Assembly: GCF_001592285.1 (NCBI RefSeq)
Contig: NZ_BCWQ01000007.1
Location: 1 to 64,000, forward strand
Direction of reading: 5' to 3'
Source: Hydrogenophaga pseudoflava NBRC 102511
Lineage (GTDB): Bacteria > Pseudomonadota > Gammaproteobacteria > Burkholderiales > Burkholderiaceae_C
Length of the DNA stretch: 64,000 nt
A program made the position numbers and the translations under genes. This document shows positions 42,155-49,872 of this stretch, piece by piece. Position 1 is the stretch's first letter, and each line of letters begins with the position of its first letter. Under the pieces are notes generated by a model, which saw nothing but the letters and a program-made list of their open reading frames with translations, did no database searches and had not been told where the DNA came from.

Positions 42155-42908
42155 ACACCCGCGCCGCGCCCGCCTGCTCGGCCTGGCGCTCCTGCTGCTG
42201 GCCGCCGCGCCCGCCTGGGCGCAGCAGACCGGCAACGCATCCCTGCCCATCGTGGTGGGCCAGGGCGCGGGCGGCACCAGCTACTCGGTGCCGATCCAGA
42301 CCCTGCTGTTCTTCACCGCGCTGAGCTTCCTGCCCGCGGTGCTGCTGCTGATGACGGGCTTCACCCGCATCGTCATCGTGCTCTCGCTGCTGCGCCAGGC
42401 CCTGGGCACGCAGTCCGCGCCACCCAACCAGGTGATCATCGGCCTCTCGCTGTTCCTCACCCTGTTCGTCATGGGCCCGACGCTGGACAAGGTCTACAAC
42501 GAGGCCTATCAGCCCTACACCAGCAACCAGATCCCGTTCGACCAGGCGCTGGACCGCGCGCAGGGCCCGATGCGCGAGTTCATGCTCAAGCAGACCCGCC
42601 AGAGCGACTTCGAACTGTTCGCCCGCCTGGCCAAGCTGCCCGAAGACGTGAAGGCCGAAACCGCGCCCTTCCGCGTCATCGTGCCGGCCTTCGTCACCAG
42701 CGAACTCAAGACCGCGTTCCAGATCGGCTTCATGATCTTCATCCCCTTCCTGGTGATCGACATGGTGGTCGCCAGCGTGCTGATGTCGCTGGGAATGATG
42801 ATGCTCTCGCCGGTGCTGGTCGCCCTGCCCTTCAAGTTGATGCTGTTCGTGCTGGCCGACGGCTGGAACCTGCTGCTCGGCTCGCTCGCCGCCTCGTTCG
42901 CCACGTAG
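42141..42908 (+). CDS. fliP: flagellar type III export gate protein FliP
   Basis: FliP is a core export-gate membrane protein. The ATG at 42141 (MRTAEHPRRARLLG, 255 residues) lies 5 bases after AAGGA; a GTG one codon upstream is possible. A cleavable signal peptide (LLGLALLLLAAAPAWAQ) is followed by membrane helices and the conserved MTGFTRIVIVLSLLRQALGT, PSQVIIGL-like and FMIFIPFLVIDMVVASVLMS segments. Confidence 0.97.
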   Translation: MRTAEHPRRARLLGLALLLLAAAPAWAQQTGNASLPIVVGQGAGGTSYSVPIQTLLFFTALSFLPAVLLLMTGFTRIVIVLSLLRQALGTQSAPPNQVIIGLSLFLTLFVMGPTLDKVYNEAYQPYTSNQIPFDQALDRAQGPMREFMLKQTRQSDFELFARLAKLPEDVKAETAPFRVIVPAFVTSELKTAFQIGFMIFIPFLVIDMVVASVLMSLGMMMLSPVLVALPFKLMLFVLADGWNLLLGSLAASFAT

Positions 42909-42921
42909 TCAAGGAAACCCC

Positions 42922-43191
42922 ATGGACCCCCAAGCCGCCCTCACGATGGGCCAGAACGCCCTCTTCATGGTGCTCATGGTGGCCGCGCCCGTGCTGGCCG
43001 TGGTGCTGGGCGTGGGCCTGCTGGTCAGCCTGTTCCAGGCCATCACGCAGATCCACGAAGCCACCCTCTCCTTCGTGCCCAAGCTGATCGCCGCCATCGC
43101 CGTGTTCGCGATCGCCGGGCCGTGGATGATGACCACCCTGGTCGAGTTCATCCGCAACACCATCCTCGCGATTCCCAACCACGCGATCTGA
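42922..43191 (+). CDS. fliQ: flagellar type III export gate protein FliQ
   Basis: FliQ is an 89-residue two-helix membrane subunit of the export gate. It has VLMVAAPVLAVVLGVGLLVS, the conserved FQAITQIHEATLSFVPK loop, and a second helix. AAGGAAA precedes the ATG. It sits between fliP (13-base gap) and fliR (20-base gap). Confidence 0.97.
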   Translation: MDPQAALTMGQNALFMVLMVAAPVLAVVLGVGLLVSLFQAITQIHEATLSFVPKLIAAIAVFAIAGPWMMTTLVEFIRNTILAIPNHAI

Positions 43192-43211
43192 ACGCTCGCG
43201 CGGCCGGCGCC

Positions 43212-43979
43212 ATGTTCTCGTTCACTGAAGCCGACATCATGTCGCTGGTGGCGCCGGTGTTCTGGCCCTTCCTGCGCATCCTCGCGGTGTTCTCCAGCGC
43301 GCCCATCTTCTCGGCGCGCTCGGTGCCCATGCGCGCCCGCGTCGCGCTGGCCATGCTGGTGGCCATCTGCGCCCAGGCCGCGCTGGCCGACCAGCCCGTG
43401 GTCGGCCTGACCGACCCGCAGGCCATGGGCGTGGTGCTGCAGCAGGTGGTGATCGGCCTGGCGATCGGCCTGGCGGTGCGCATCGTGTTCGCCGCGGTGG
43501 AGCTGGCGGGCGAAATCATCGGCCTGCAGATGGGCCTGAACTTCGCCGGCTTCTTCGACCCCACCACCAACCAGCAGACCAGCGCCGTCGGCCGCTTCTA
43601 CGGCAACAGCACCATGCTGCTGTTCGTGGTGCTCAACGGCCACCTCATGGTGCTGCAGGCCGTGGTGGCCAGCTTCGAGACCTTTCCGATCGGCACCGGC
43701 GCGTTCGAGGCCATCGAGCGCATGCGCCTGCACGAACTCGGCTCCGTCGTGTTCCGCTACGGCCTGTGGATCGCGCTGCCCATGATCGGCATGCTGCTGT
43801 TCGTCAACATCGTGCTGGGCTTCATCTCGCGCGTGGCGCCGCAGATGAACGCTTTCGCCATCGGCTTCCCGCTCACCCTCACCACCGGCCTGCTGGGCAT
43901 CGCCGTCACCCTGCCCATGCTGGAAGGCCCGGTGGTGGCGCTGATGAAACTCGCCACCGGCATGTTCACCGGCGGCTGA
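43212..43979 (+). CDS. fliR: flagellar type III export gate protein FliR
   Basis: FliR closes the helical export gate. The start MFSFTEADIMSLVAPVFWPF at 43212 gives 255 residues; upstream codons overlap fliQ. Six membrane helices and the conserved GLQMGLNFAGFFDPTTNQQT and ISRVAPQMNAFAIGFPLTL segments are present. It is the last gene of the fliL-R operon and converges with a lipoprotein gene 9 bases away; no terminator is visible there. Confidence 0.97.
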   Translation: MFSFTEADIMSLVAPVFWPFLRILAVFSSAPIFSARSVPMRARVALAMLVAICAQAALADQPVVGLTDPQAMGVVLQQVVIGLAIGLAVRIVFAAVELAGEIIGLQMGLNFAGFFDPTTNQQTSAVGRFYGNSTMLLFVVLNGHLMVLQAVVASFETFPIGTGAFEAIERMRLHELGSVVFRYGLWIALPMIGMLLFVNIVLGFISRVAPQMNAFAIGFPLTLTTGLLGIAVTLPMLEGPVVALMKLATGMFTGG

Positions 43980-43988
43980 GCCCGCGGC

Positions 43989-44423
43989 TCACTCCCAGCG
44001 CAGGTCGCGCAGCTTCCAGTCCGACCCGTCCAGCGCCCACCGCAACTGCACCGAATAGGGCGAGGCGCGCTCGGGAATCAGGCCCTGCGCACCGGTGAAC
44101 AGCACCTGCGCCTCGGTGATCCCGATGCTCGAACCCGGCGGGTCGATGCGGCTGCTGCGCGTGACCGCGATCACCTTCACATTGGCATAGCGCAGGAACA
44201 TCAGCGCCATGGTCTTGCGCGCCCACTCGGCGTCGTACTCGTCCTGCGCGCGAAAGCGCGTGTCCAGCATCGCCAGCACGGCCTTGCTGTCCTTGGCTTC
44301 GAGGTGGTCCTGCAGCTGCTGCACCGCGGCTTCCAGCGCGGTCTGGGGGTCGGGTTTGCTGCAGGCGGTGAGCAAGCCGGCGGCGGTGGCGAGCAGGGTG
44401 AGGGTGGCGGTGCGGCGGCGCAT
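43989..44423 (-). CDS. small lipoprotein (unknown function)
   Basis: The start at 44423 (MRRRTATLTLLATAAGLLTA, then C) gives 144 residues with a lipoprotein signal peptide and lipobox LLTAC at residue 21. The mature part looks like an NTF2-like alpha+beta fold (TALEAAVQQLQDHLEAKDSK, FRAQDEYDAEWARKTMALMF, PYSVQLRWALDGSDWKLRDL) with no catalytic motif I recognise. GGAAG lies upstream. Function unknown; adjacency to fliR may be chance. Confidence 0.75.
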   Translation of the reverse strand: MRRRTATLTLLATAAGLLTACSKPDPQTALEAAVQQLQDHLEAKDSKAVLAMLDTRFRAQDEYDAEWARKTMALMFLRYANVKVIAVTRSSRIDPPGSSIGITEAQVLFTGAQGLIPERASPYSVQLRWALDGSDWKLRDLRWE

Positions 44424-44425
44424 CA

Positions 44426-45011
44426 CTATCTTCCGCTGAATGCTGGGTCCACGTGCCGCGGGAGCAAGGCAGATGTTGCGGTCATCGCACATCTCACTTC
44501 TTCCTCTACTTTCTTCTGGAAATCATCAACCAGTTGCTTCAAGGGCGGCTCATCCAACACATCTGGTTGGATGACATCACGAACCCAACTGTCGTAAAAA
44601 AAAAGCGATCTCCAAAGCAAGGTCAAACACTGGCACAGGGCGTTCGAAACGCAACGCCCTGTGGGCGCTGTAGTTGTTTCGAAAATCCACCATCTCTTCC
44701 CAATAGGACTTCCACTGCTCCTGAGAGAGGGAGAGAGCCTCGAGTAGGCGTTGCCGAAAGTGCGCTTCGACATTGCCATCCCCCAAGTCGAGCTTTTTCC
44801 AGTGTGTTTCGTTCTGACCGTCGGATCCAAAAAGCATGCACCAAGAAATACTTGCCTGAAGCAGATGTGCCGTGGACGTGTCGTTCCAGAATGAAGTGCC
44901 TTGGCGTAGATTCACCAAATTCGATCGAATCACTCGGTGGCAGACAAGGTGCTTCGTGAAACTGCCCACCAGCGGGTACTGCTCGACAAATATCTCTTTT
45001 TGATAGCGCAT
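44426..45011 (-). pseudogene. hypothetical gene interrupted by a frameshift in an A9/T9 run
   Basis: The first frame reads MRYQKEIFVEQYPLVGSF... to ...VFDLALEIAFF and then hits a run of nine T on the minus strand (44604-44596) and stops at 44577. Removing one T continues in another frame (YDSWVRDVIQPDVLDEPP... to a stop at 44426), giving about 194 residues. GGGGAG lies just before the ATG at 45011; a GTG at 45023 is also possible. The region is clearly less GC-rich than its neighbours, which suggests recent acquisition. I do not recognise the family. The shift could be a true mutation, slippage-based phase variation or a sequencing error. Confidence 0.6.
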
Positions 45012-45064
45012 CAGCTCCCCCACTTGGTTCAGCCCAATCAGCTAGACGACATCACCAGCCCCCG

Positions 45065-45694
45065 TCACACCAGACTGTTCCGAATCGCATACACCGTCAG
45101 CTCCGCGTTGTTCGACAGGTGCAGCTTTTCCAGCACCCGCGCGCGGTAGACGCTCACGGTCTTGGGGCTGAGCATCAGCTCTTCGGCGATCTCCGAGAGC
45201 TTCTTGCCCGAGGCGATCTTCTGCAGGGTCTGCAGCTCGCGCTCGGACAGGCTGGCGTGCAGCTCTTCGGTCTCGGGGGCGTTCAGGTTGTCCACCAGCA
45301 TCTGCGCCACCTCGGGCGTGACGTACTTGCGGCCCTGGTTCACCGTGCGGATGGCGGCGATCATCTCGGCCGGTTCGCCCGCCTTGTTGAGGTAGCCGCG
45401 CGCGCCGGCCCGCAGGCAGCGGATGGCGTACTGGTCTTCCGGGTACATCGAGACCACCAGGGTCTTGACGGGTGAACCTTCCTCGCGCAGCGCAGCCAGC
45501 ACCTCCAGCCCGCCGCGGCCGGGCATGTTGAGGTCCAGCACCAGCACGTCGCACTCGGTCTTGCGCATCTGCTCGCGCAGCTCGGGGTAGCTGCCGGCTT
45601 CGCCGACGACCTGGATGTCGACCGCTTCCGAGATGGTGTCGCGGATGCCGCGCCGGACGACCGCATGGTCGTCGCACAAGATGACCTTGATCAT
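45065..45694 (-). CDS. NarL/LuxR-family response regulator
   Basis: The 209-residue protein has an N-terminal receiver domain with D8/D9, phosphorylation site D54 (VLVLDLNMPG) and K103-type switch (GYLNKAGEP). The C-terminal LuxR-type HTH is SERELQTLQKIASGKKLSEI, then AEELMLSPKTVSVYRARVLE. It is a DNA-binding output protein. Its start overlaps the stop of the upstream kinase gene by 4 bases, so the two form a two-component pair. Targets are not evident. Confidence 0.93.
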   Translation of the reverse strand: MIKVILCDDHAVVRRGIRDTISEAVDIQVVGEAGSYPELREQMRKTECDVLVLDLNMPGRGGLEVLAALREEGSPVKTLVVSMYPEDQYAIRCLRAGARGYLNKAGEPAEMIAAIRTVNQGRKYVTPEVAQMLVDNLNAPETEELHASLSERELQTLQKIASGKKLSEIAEELMLSPKTVSVYRARVLEKLHLSNNAELTVYAIRNSLV

Positions 45695-46806
45695 TGTTCT
45701 TCGTCCCTGTGGTGGTGGTTCCCGTCATCGTCATCGAGCGGCACCGAGAGGATCACGGAGGTGCCCCGCGATGAGCTGCTGATGTCCAGCCAGCCGCCGA
45801 CCTTGGCGGCGCGTTCCTTGAGCCCGAGCAGGCCGAAGGACTTGGCCTTGCGCAGCGCCTCGGCGCTCAGGCCCTGCCCGTTGTCGCTGACTTCGAGGGT
45901 GAGCACGCCCTCGCGGTCGCTCAGGTCGATGTCCACCGCGCTGGCCCGGGCGTGTTTGGCCACGTTGGTCAGCGCCTCCTGCGCGGTGCGGTAGGCCACG
46001 AGCTGCACCGCGTGCGGCACATCGATGTGATCGGACGAACGGCGCACGGTGACACGGGTGCCGTTGCGTTTCTCGAAGCCGGTGGCCATCCACTGCACCG
46101 CGGCCACCAGCCCCTGGTCGAGGATGGGCGGGCGCAGGTTCATCATGATGCGCTGGCTGGCGCCCAGGGCGTGCTGCAGCATCTCCAGCGCGGTGTCCAT
46201 GTGCTGGCGCACCTCGGGGTCGAGCGCCGGGCGGCGGGCGATCCAGGCCAGGTCGAGCTTGACGGCGGCCAGCGAACCGCCGATGTCGTCGTGGATTTCG
46301 CGCGCGATGTCGGCGCGCTCCTGCTCGATGCTGGTCTGCAGGTGCTCGGCCAGTTCGGCCAGGCGGCGCTGGGAGTCGGCCAGTTCGGCGTCGGCCCGTG
46401 CCTTGGCACGGCGGGTTTCGGACACCTCGATGGCGCGCTGGATGACGTGGGCCACCCGGTTCATGCTGTCCTTGAGCAGGTAGTCGCTCACACCGCGGTG
46501 CATGGCCTCGACCGCCGCGGCTTCGCCGATGGCGCCCGAGAGGATGACGAACGGCAGGTCCAGTCCGATCTCCCGCAGCCGGTCCCACGCGTCCAGCCCG
46601 GAGAACCCGGGCAGGTGGTAGTCGGCCAGCACGATGTCGTAGCGGTTCTCGCGCAGCTCGCGCTCGAAGTCGTCGAGGGTGTCGACCAGCAGGATGTCGT
46701 GGTTCAGCCCGCTTTTCTGCAGCGCGAACTTGACCAAGGCGTGGTCGACGCGGGAATCCTCCAGGTGGAGGATGCGGACCGGACGGGATGCGGTGGTATC
46801 GGGCAT
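45691..46806 (-). CDS. cytosolic histidine kinase with N-terminal receiver domain (HisKA_3 type)
   Basis: The start MPDTTASRPVRILHLEDSRV at 46806 gives 371 residues. Residues 10-125 are a receiver domain with D62 (IVLADYHLPGFSG). A short coiled coil follows, then the NarX-type dimerisation domain with the phospho-accepting H172 (REIHDDIGGSLAAVKLDLAW). The ATPase domain follows (RTAQEALTNVAKHARAS, SDNGQGLS, FGLLGLKERAAKVGG). There is no membrane helix. A receiver placed before the kinase means its activity is likely set by another kinase. It is paired with the downstream NarL-type regulator. Confidence 0.9.
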   Translation of the reverse strand: MPDTTASRPVRILHLEDSRVDHALVKFALQKSGLNHDILLVDTLDDFERELRENRYDIVLADYHLPGFSGLDAWDRLREIGLDLPFVILSGAIGEAAAVEAMHRGVSDYLLKDSMNRVAHVIQRAIEVSETRRAKARADAELADSQRRLAELAEHLQTSIEQERADIAREIHDDIGGSLAAVKLDLAWIARRPALDPEVRQHMDTALEMLQHALGASQRIMMNLRPPILDQGLVAAVQWMATGFEKRNGTRVTVRRSSDHIDVPHAVQLVAYRTAQEALTNVAKHARASAVDIDLSDREGVLTLEVSDNGQGLSAEALRKAKSFGLLGLKERAAKVGGWLDISSSSRGTSVILSVPLDDDDGNHHHRDEEQ

Positions 46807-46832
46807 GCGGCTCGCAGTGGTCGAAATGGCGC

Positions 46833-46859
46833 TGAATTCGGGCCGTTTTCTGCCGATAC
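46833..46859 (+). promoter_or_regulatory. possible sigma-28 promoter at the head of the che operon
   Basis: TGAAT (46833-46837), a 14-base spacer and GCCGATAC (46852-46859) resemble the FliA consensus, with a weaker -35. It lies 90 bases before the first gene of the chemotaxis operon, within the start region of the divergent kinase gene. Confidence 0.5.
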
Positions 46860-46949
46860 AGCCTGTCACAGTTCCCGAAAATTGTACTGCCCCAACTCCC
46901 TGGAGCGGCCTCGAGAACAACCCTCAAGCCCGACCACAAGGACCCGCCG

Positions 46950-47381
46950 ATGACGCCCCAGACCTTGCCATCCGTCAATCTGCCAGTGAACCTGGTCGCC
47001 GATCTCCAGGACTCCCTGCTCATGGCGATGACCGACCTCAAGCGTCTGGAGGGTCTGCTGGACCACGCCACCGACAACCTGATGGAGCGGTTTTCCACCG
47101 CCAACCACGCCCTGGCCCACCTGGACGGCAACGAGAACGACGACCTGCTGAGCATCCGCCGCAGCCTGCACCAGGCCGTGACCGAACTCCAGTTCCACGA
47201 CATGGCCACGCAGCTGATCGTGCACACCGGCAAGGTGCTGCAGGGCTGCGCCTGGAAGCTGGCCGAGGAGGCCATGGAGCCGGAAGAGGACGAACTGCCG
47301 ATCTGCGTGGACCCGACCCCCGATCGCCCCAGTCCGGTCACCCAGAACGAGATGGACGCCGGTTCCATCGACCTGTTCTAA
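46950..47381 (+). CDS. chemotaxis-associated protein with CheZ-like helix motif and FliM-like tail
   Basis: The 143-residue, mostly helical protein lies directly before cheY-cheA. A helix with AVTELQFHDMATQLIVHTGK resembles the CheZ active-site helix (AQDFHDLTGQ), but the catalytic glutamine of CheZ is not in the same register. The C-terminal tail TQNEMDAGSIDLF has a core (Q-x-E-hydrophobic-D-A) like the CheY-binding peptide of FliM (SQEEVDALL). I infer a CheY-binding or CheY-regulating protein, but I cannot name it. Its stop codon overlaps the -35 element of the cheY promoter. Confidence 0.7.
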   Translation: MTPQTLPSVNLPVNLVADLQDSLLMAMTDLKRLEGLLDHATDNLMERFSTANHALAHLDGNENDDLLSIRRSLHQAVTELQFHDMATQLIVHTGKVLQGCAWKLAEEAMEPEEDELPICVDPTPDRPSPVTQNEMDAGSIDLF

Positions 47382-47405
47382 AGACACGCACCTGTTTGCC
47401 GATAT
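47379..47405 (+). promoter_or_regulatory. sigma-28 promoter of cheY-cheA-cheR-cheD-cheB
   Basis: TAAAG (47379-47383), a 14-base spacer and GCCGATAT (47398-47405) match the FliA consensus almost perfectly, 25 bases before the cheY start. The TAA of the -35 element is also the stop codon of the preceding gene. Confidence 0.85.
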
Positions 47406-47429
47406 CCGAACGAACCACGGAGAACCCCC

Positions 47430-47792
47430 ATGCAATCCATTCTTGCCGTCGACGACTCGGCCTCCATGCGAAAGATGGTGTCTTTCACCCTCACTGGCGC
47501 AGGCTTTCATGTCGTGGAGGCAGTCGATGGACAGGATGCGCTTGAAAAGGCGCAGTCCCACCACATCGATCTGGTGCTGACCGACCAGAACATGCCCCGT
47601 CTGGACGGTCTGGGCCTGACCAAGAAGCTGCGCGAGAGCGCCAAGTTCAAGGCCACACCGATCCTGATCCTGACCACCGAGTCCAGCGACCAGATGAAGC
47701 AGGCCGGCCGCGCCGCGGGCGCGACGGGCTGGCTGGTCAAACCCTTCGATCCGGGCCGCCTGATCGAGGTCATCCAGAAAGTGATCCGCTGA
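47430..47792 (+). CDS. chemotaxis response regulator CheY (second, operon-linked copy)
   Basis: A 120-residue single receiver domain with D8/D9, D52 (LVLTDQNMPRLDG), T82/T83 and K104 (WLVKPFDP). It is shorter and clearly different from the motor-type CheY at 25340. It resembles CheY proteins encoded directly before cheA, which often act as phosphate sinks or in a different branch. It is preceded by a sigma-28 promoter and followed by cheA after 10 bases. Confidence 0.93.
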   Translation: MQSILAVDDSASMRKMVSFTLTGAGFHVVEAVDGQDALEKAQSHHIDLVLTDQNMPRLDGLGLTKKLRESAKFKATPILILTTESSDQMKQAGRAAGATGWLVKPFDPGRLIEVIQKVIR

Positions 47793-47802
47793 GGAGCGCC
47801 CC

Positions 47803-49872
47803 ATGGCAGAAGCAACCCACGAAAACTCCTCCGCCGGTGGCAACATCGACCTGAGCCAGTTCTATCAGATCTTCTTCGAGGAAGCCGGCGAAAACCTGGA
47901 CCAGATGGAGCAGATGCTGCTCGCGCTGGACCTGGAACACGCCGACGACGAGGAGCTCAACGCCATCTTCCGCTGCGCGCACTCGATCAAGGGCGGCGCC
48001 GCCACCTTCGGTTTTGCCGACGTGGCCGAGCTGACCCACCAGATGGAGTCGCTGCTGGACAAGCTGCGCCGCCACGAGCTGCAGCCCACGCCGCCCATGG
48101 TGGACGTGCTGCTGGAATCGTCCGACGCGCTCAAGCTGCTGCTGGCCCGCCACCAGGGCCAGGGCGTGGAGCCGCCGCCCACGGGCGAGCTGGTGGCGCG
48201 CATCAGTGCGCTGGCCCATGGCACCGCGGTGGCCGCCCCGGCGCCGGCGCCGGTCGCCGCCGCTGCAGCCCCGGTGCAGGCACCGACCCCTGCGCCCGCC
48301 GCGGCACTGGCCGAAGGCGAGCGCAAGCTGACCATCCGCATCGGCCCGCTGGACCAGCTGGCCCAGGCCGACGGCATCGGTGAGCTGTTCCGCGACATCG
48401 CCGGTCTGGGACGCATCGAATCGACGCGCGACGACGGCCAGTTCCGTTCGCTCGAGGTGTTCACCCGCTCCAGCGACAGCGACCTGCTGGACCTGTTCAC
48501 CTTCCACGTGAGCAAGGAGCAGATCCAGATTTCCGAAGCCGGCGCGCCAACGACCGGTGAAGGCAGGGACTTCGGCTTTTTCGACGACGCGCCGGGCACG
48601 CCTGCGGCCCCCGCAGCGGTCGCGCCGGCCGTGCCGGTGGCACAAGCCGCTCCGGCGGCCAAGCCTGCGCCGCGCGCCGAGGCCCGTCCGGCCGCCGCCG
48701 GTGGTCTGGAGTCGAGCACGCTGCGCGTGTCCGTGAGCAAGGTCGACCAGCTGATCAATCTGGTGGGCGAGCTCGTCATCACCCAGGCCATGCTGGCGCA
48801 GAAGAGCCGCGAGCTCGACAGCACCGCCAACCAGCAGTTGCTGGCCGGCCTGGTCGACCTGGACCGCAACACCCGCGACCTGCAGGAAGCGGTGATGTCG
48901 ATCCGCATGATCCCGATGTCGGTGGTGTTCAACCGCTTCCCGCGCATGCTGCGCGACCTGGCCAGCAAGCTGGGCAAGAAGGTCGAGCTGATCACCCACG
49001 GTGAAGCCACCGAGCTGGACAAGGGCCTGATCGAGAAGATCACCGACCCGCTGACCCACCTGATCCGCAACAGCTGCGACCACGGCATCGAGATGCCGGA
49101 GGAGCGCCTGGCCCGGGGCAAGCCCGATCACGGCACCATCACGCTCTCGGCCTCGCACCAGGGCGGCAGCATCCTGATCGAGGTGCGCGACGACGGCAAG
49201 GGCCTCTCGCGCGAGAAGCTGCTCAGGAAGGCCCGCGAAAAGGGCATGGATGCGCCCGATACGATGACCGACACCGAGGTGTGGAACCTGATCATGGCGC
49301 CGGGCTTCTCCACCGCCGAGGTGGTGACCGACGTGTCCGGCCGCGGGGTCGGCATGGACGTGGTCAAGAAGAACATCCTCTCGCTGGGTGGCACGGTGGA
49401 GATCGACTCCGCCGAGGGCTACGGCATGAGCGTCAAGGTGCGCCTGCCGCTGACGCTGGCCATCATGGACGGCATGAGCGTGCGTGTCAGCGACGAGGTC
49501 TACATCCTGCCGCTGTCCTCGGTGATCGAGTCCTTCCAGATCAACCCCGGCGACATCAACACCGTGGCGCAGGGTGCGCAGCTGGTGAAGGTGCGCGAGG
49601 AGTACATGCCGGTGATCGAGCTGGAGAAGATCTTCAGCGTGCCGCGCTTCGAGTTCCACGGCGGCAGCCCGATCATGGTGGTGGTGGAGGCCGAGGGATC
49701 GCGCGTGGCCCTGATGGTGGACGAGCTGCTGGGGCAGCAGCAGGTGGTGATCAAGAACCTGGAGTCGAACTACCGCAAGGTTCCCAACGTCTCGGGCGCC
49801 ACCATCCTGGGCGACGGCAAGGTCGCCCTGATCCTGGACACCTCGGGCCTGGTGCGCCGCTCGAGGCACTGA
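47803..49872 (+). CDS. cheA: chemotaxis histidine kinase CheA
   Basis: CheA phosphorylates CheY and CheB. The 689-residue protein has an HPt domain with H60 (FRCAHSIKGGAATFGF). An Ala/Pro linker and a P2-like domain (about 165-245) come next. The dimerisation domain starts at LRVSVSKVDQLINLVGELVI, and the ATPase domain has DPLTHLIRNSCDHGIE, DDGKGLS and GRGVGMDVVKKNI. The C-terminal CheW-like domain ends near residue 689. Its stop overlaps the cheR start (TGATG). No cheW gene follows, which is unusual. Confidence 0.97.
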   Translation: MAEATHENSSAGGNIDLSQFYQIFFEEAGENLDQMEQMLLALDLEHADDEELNAIFRCAHSIKGGAATFGFADVAELTHQMESLLDKLRRHELQPTPPMVDVLLESSDALKLLLARHQGQGVEPPPTGELVARISALAHGTAVAAPAPAPVAAAAAPVQAPTPAPAAALAEGERKLTIRIGPLDQLAQADGIGELFRDIAGLGRIESTRDDGQFRSLEVFTRSSDSDLLDLFTFHVSKEQIQISEAGAPTTGEGRDFGFFDDAPGTPAAPAAVAPAVPVAQAAPAAKPAPRAEARPAAAGGLESSTLRVSVSKVDQLINLVGELVITQAMLAQKSRELDSTANQQLLAGLVDLDRNTRDLQEAVMSIRMIPMSVVFNRFPRMLRDLASKLGKKVELITHGEATELDKGLIEKITDPLTHLIRNSCDHGIEMPEERLARGKPDHGTITLSASHQGGSILIEVRDDGKGLSREKLLRKAREKGMDAPDTMTDTEVWNLIMAPGFSTAEVVTDVSGRGVGMDVVKKNILSLGGTVEIDSAEGYGMSVKVRLPLTLAIMDGMSVRVSDEVYILPLSSVIESFQINPGDINTVAQGAQLVKVREEYMPVIELEKIFSVPRFEFHGGSPIMVVVEAEGSRVALMVDELLGQQQVVIKNLESNYRKVPNVSGATILGDGKVALILDTSGLVRRSRH

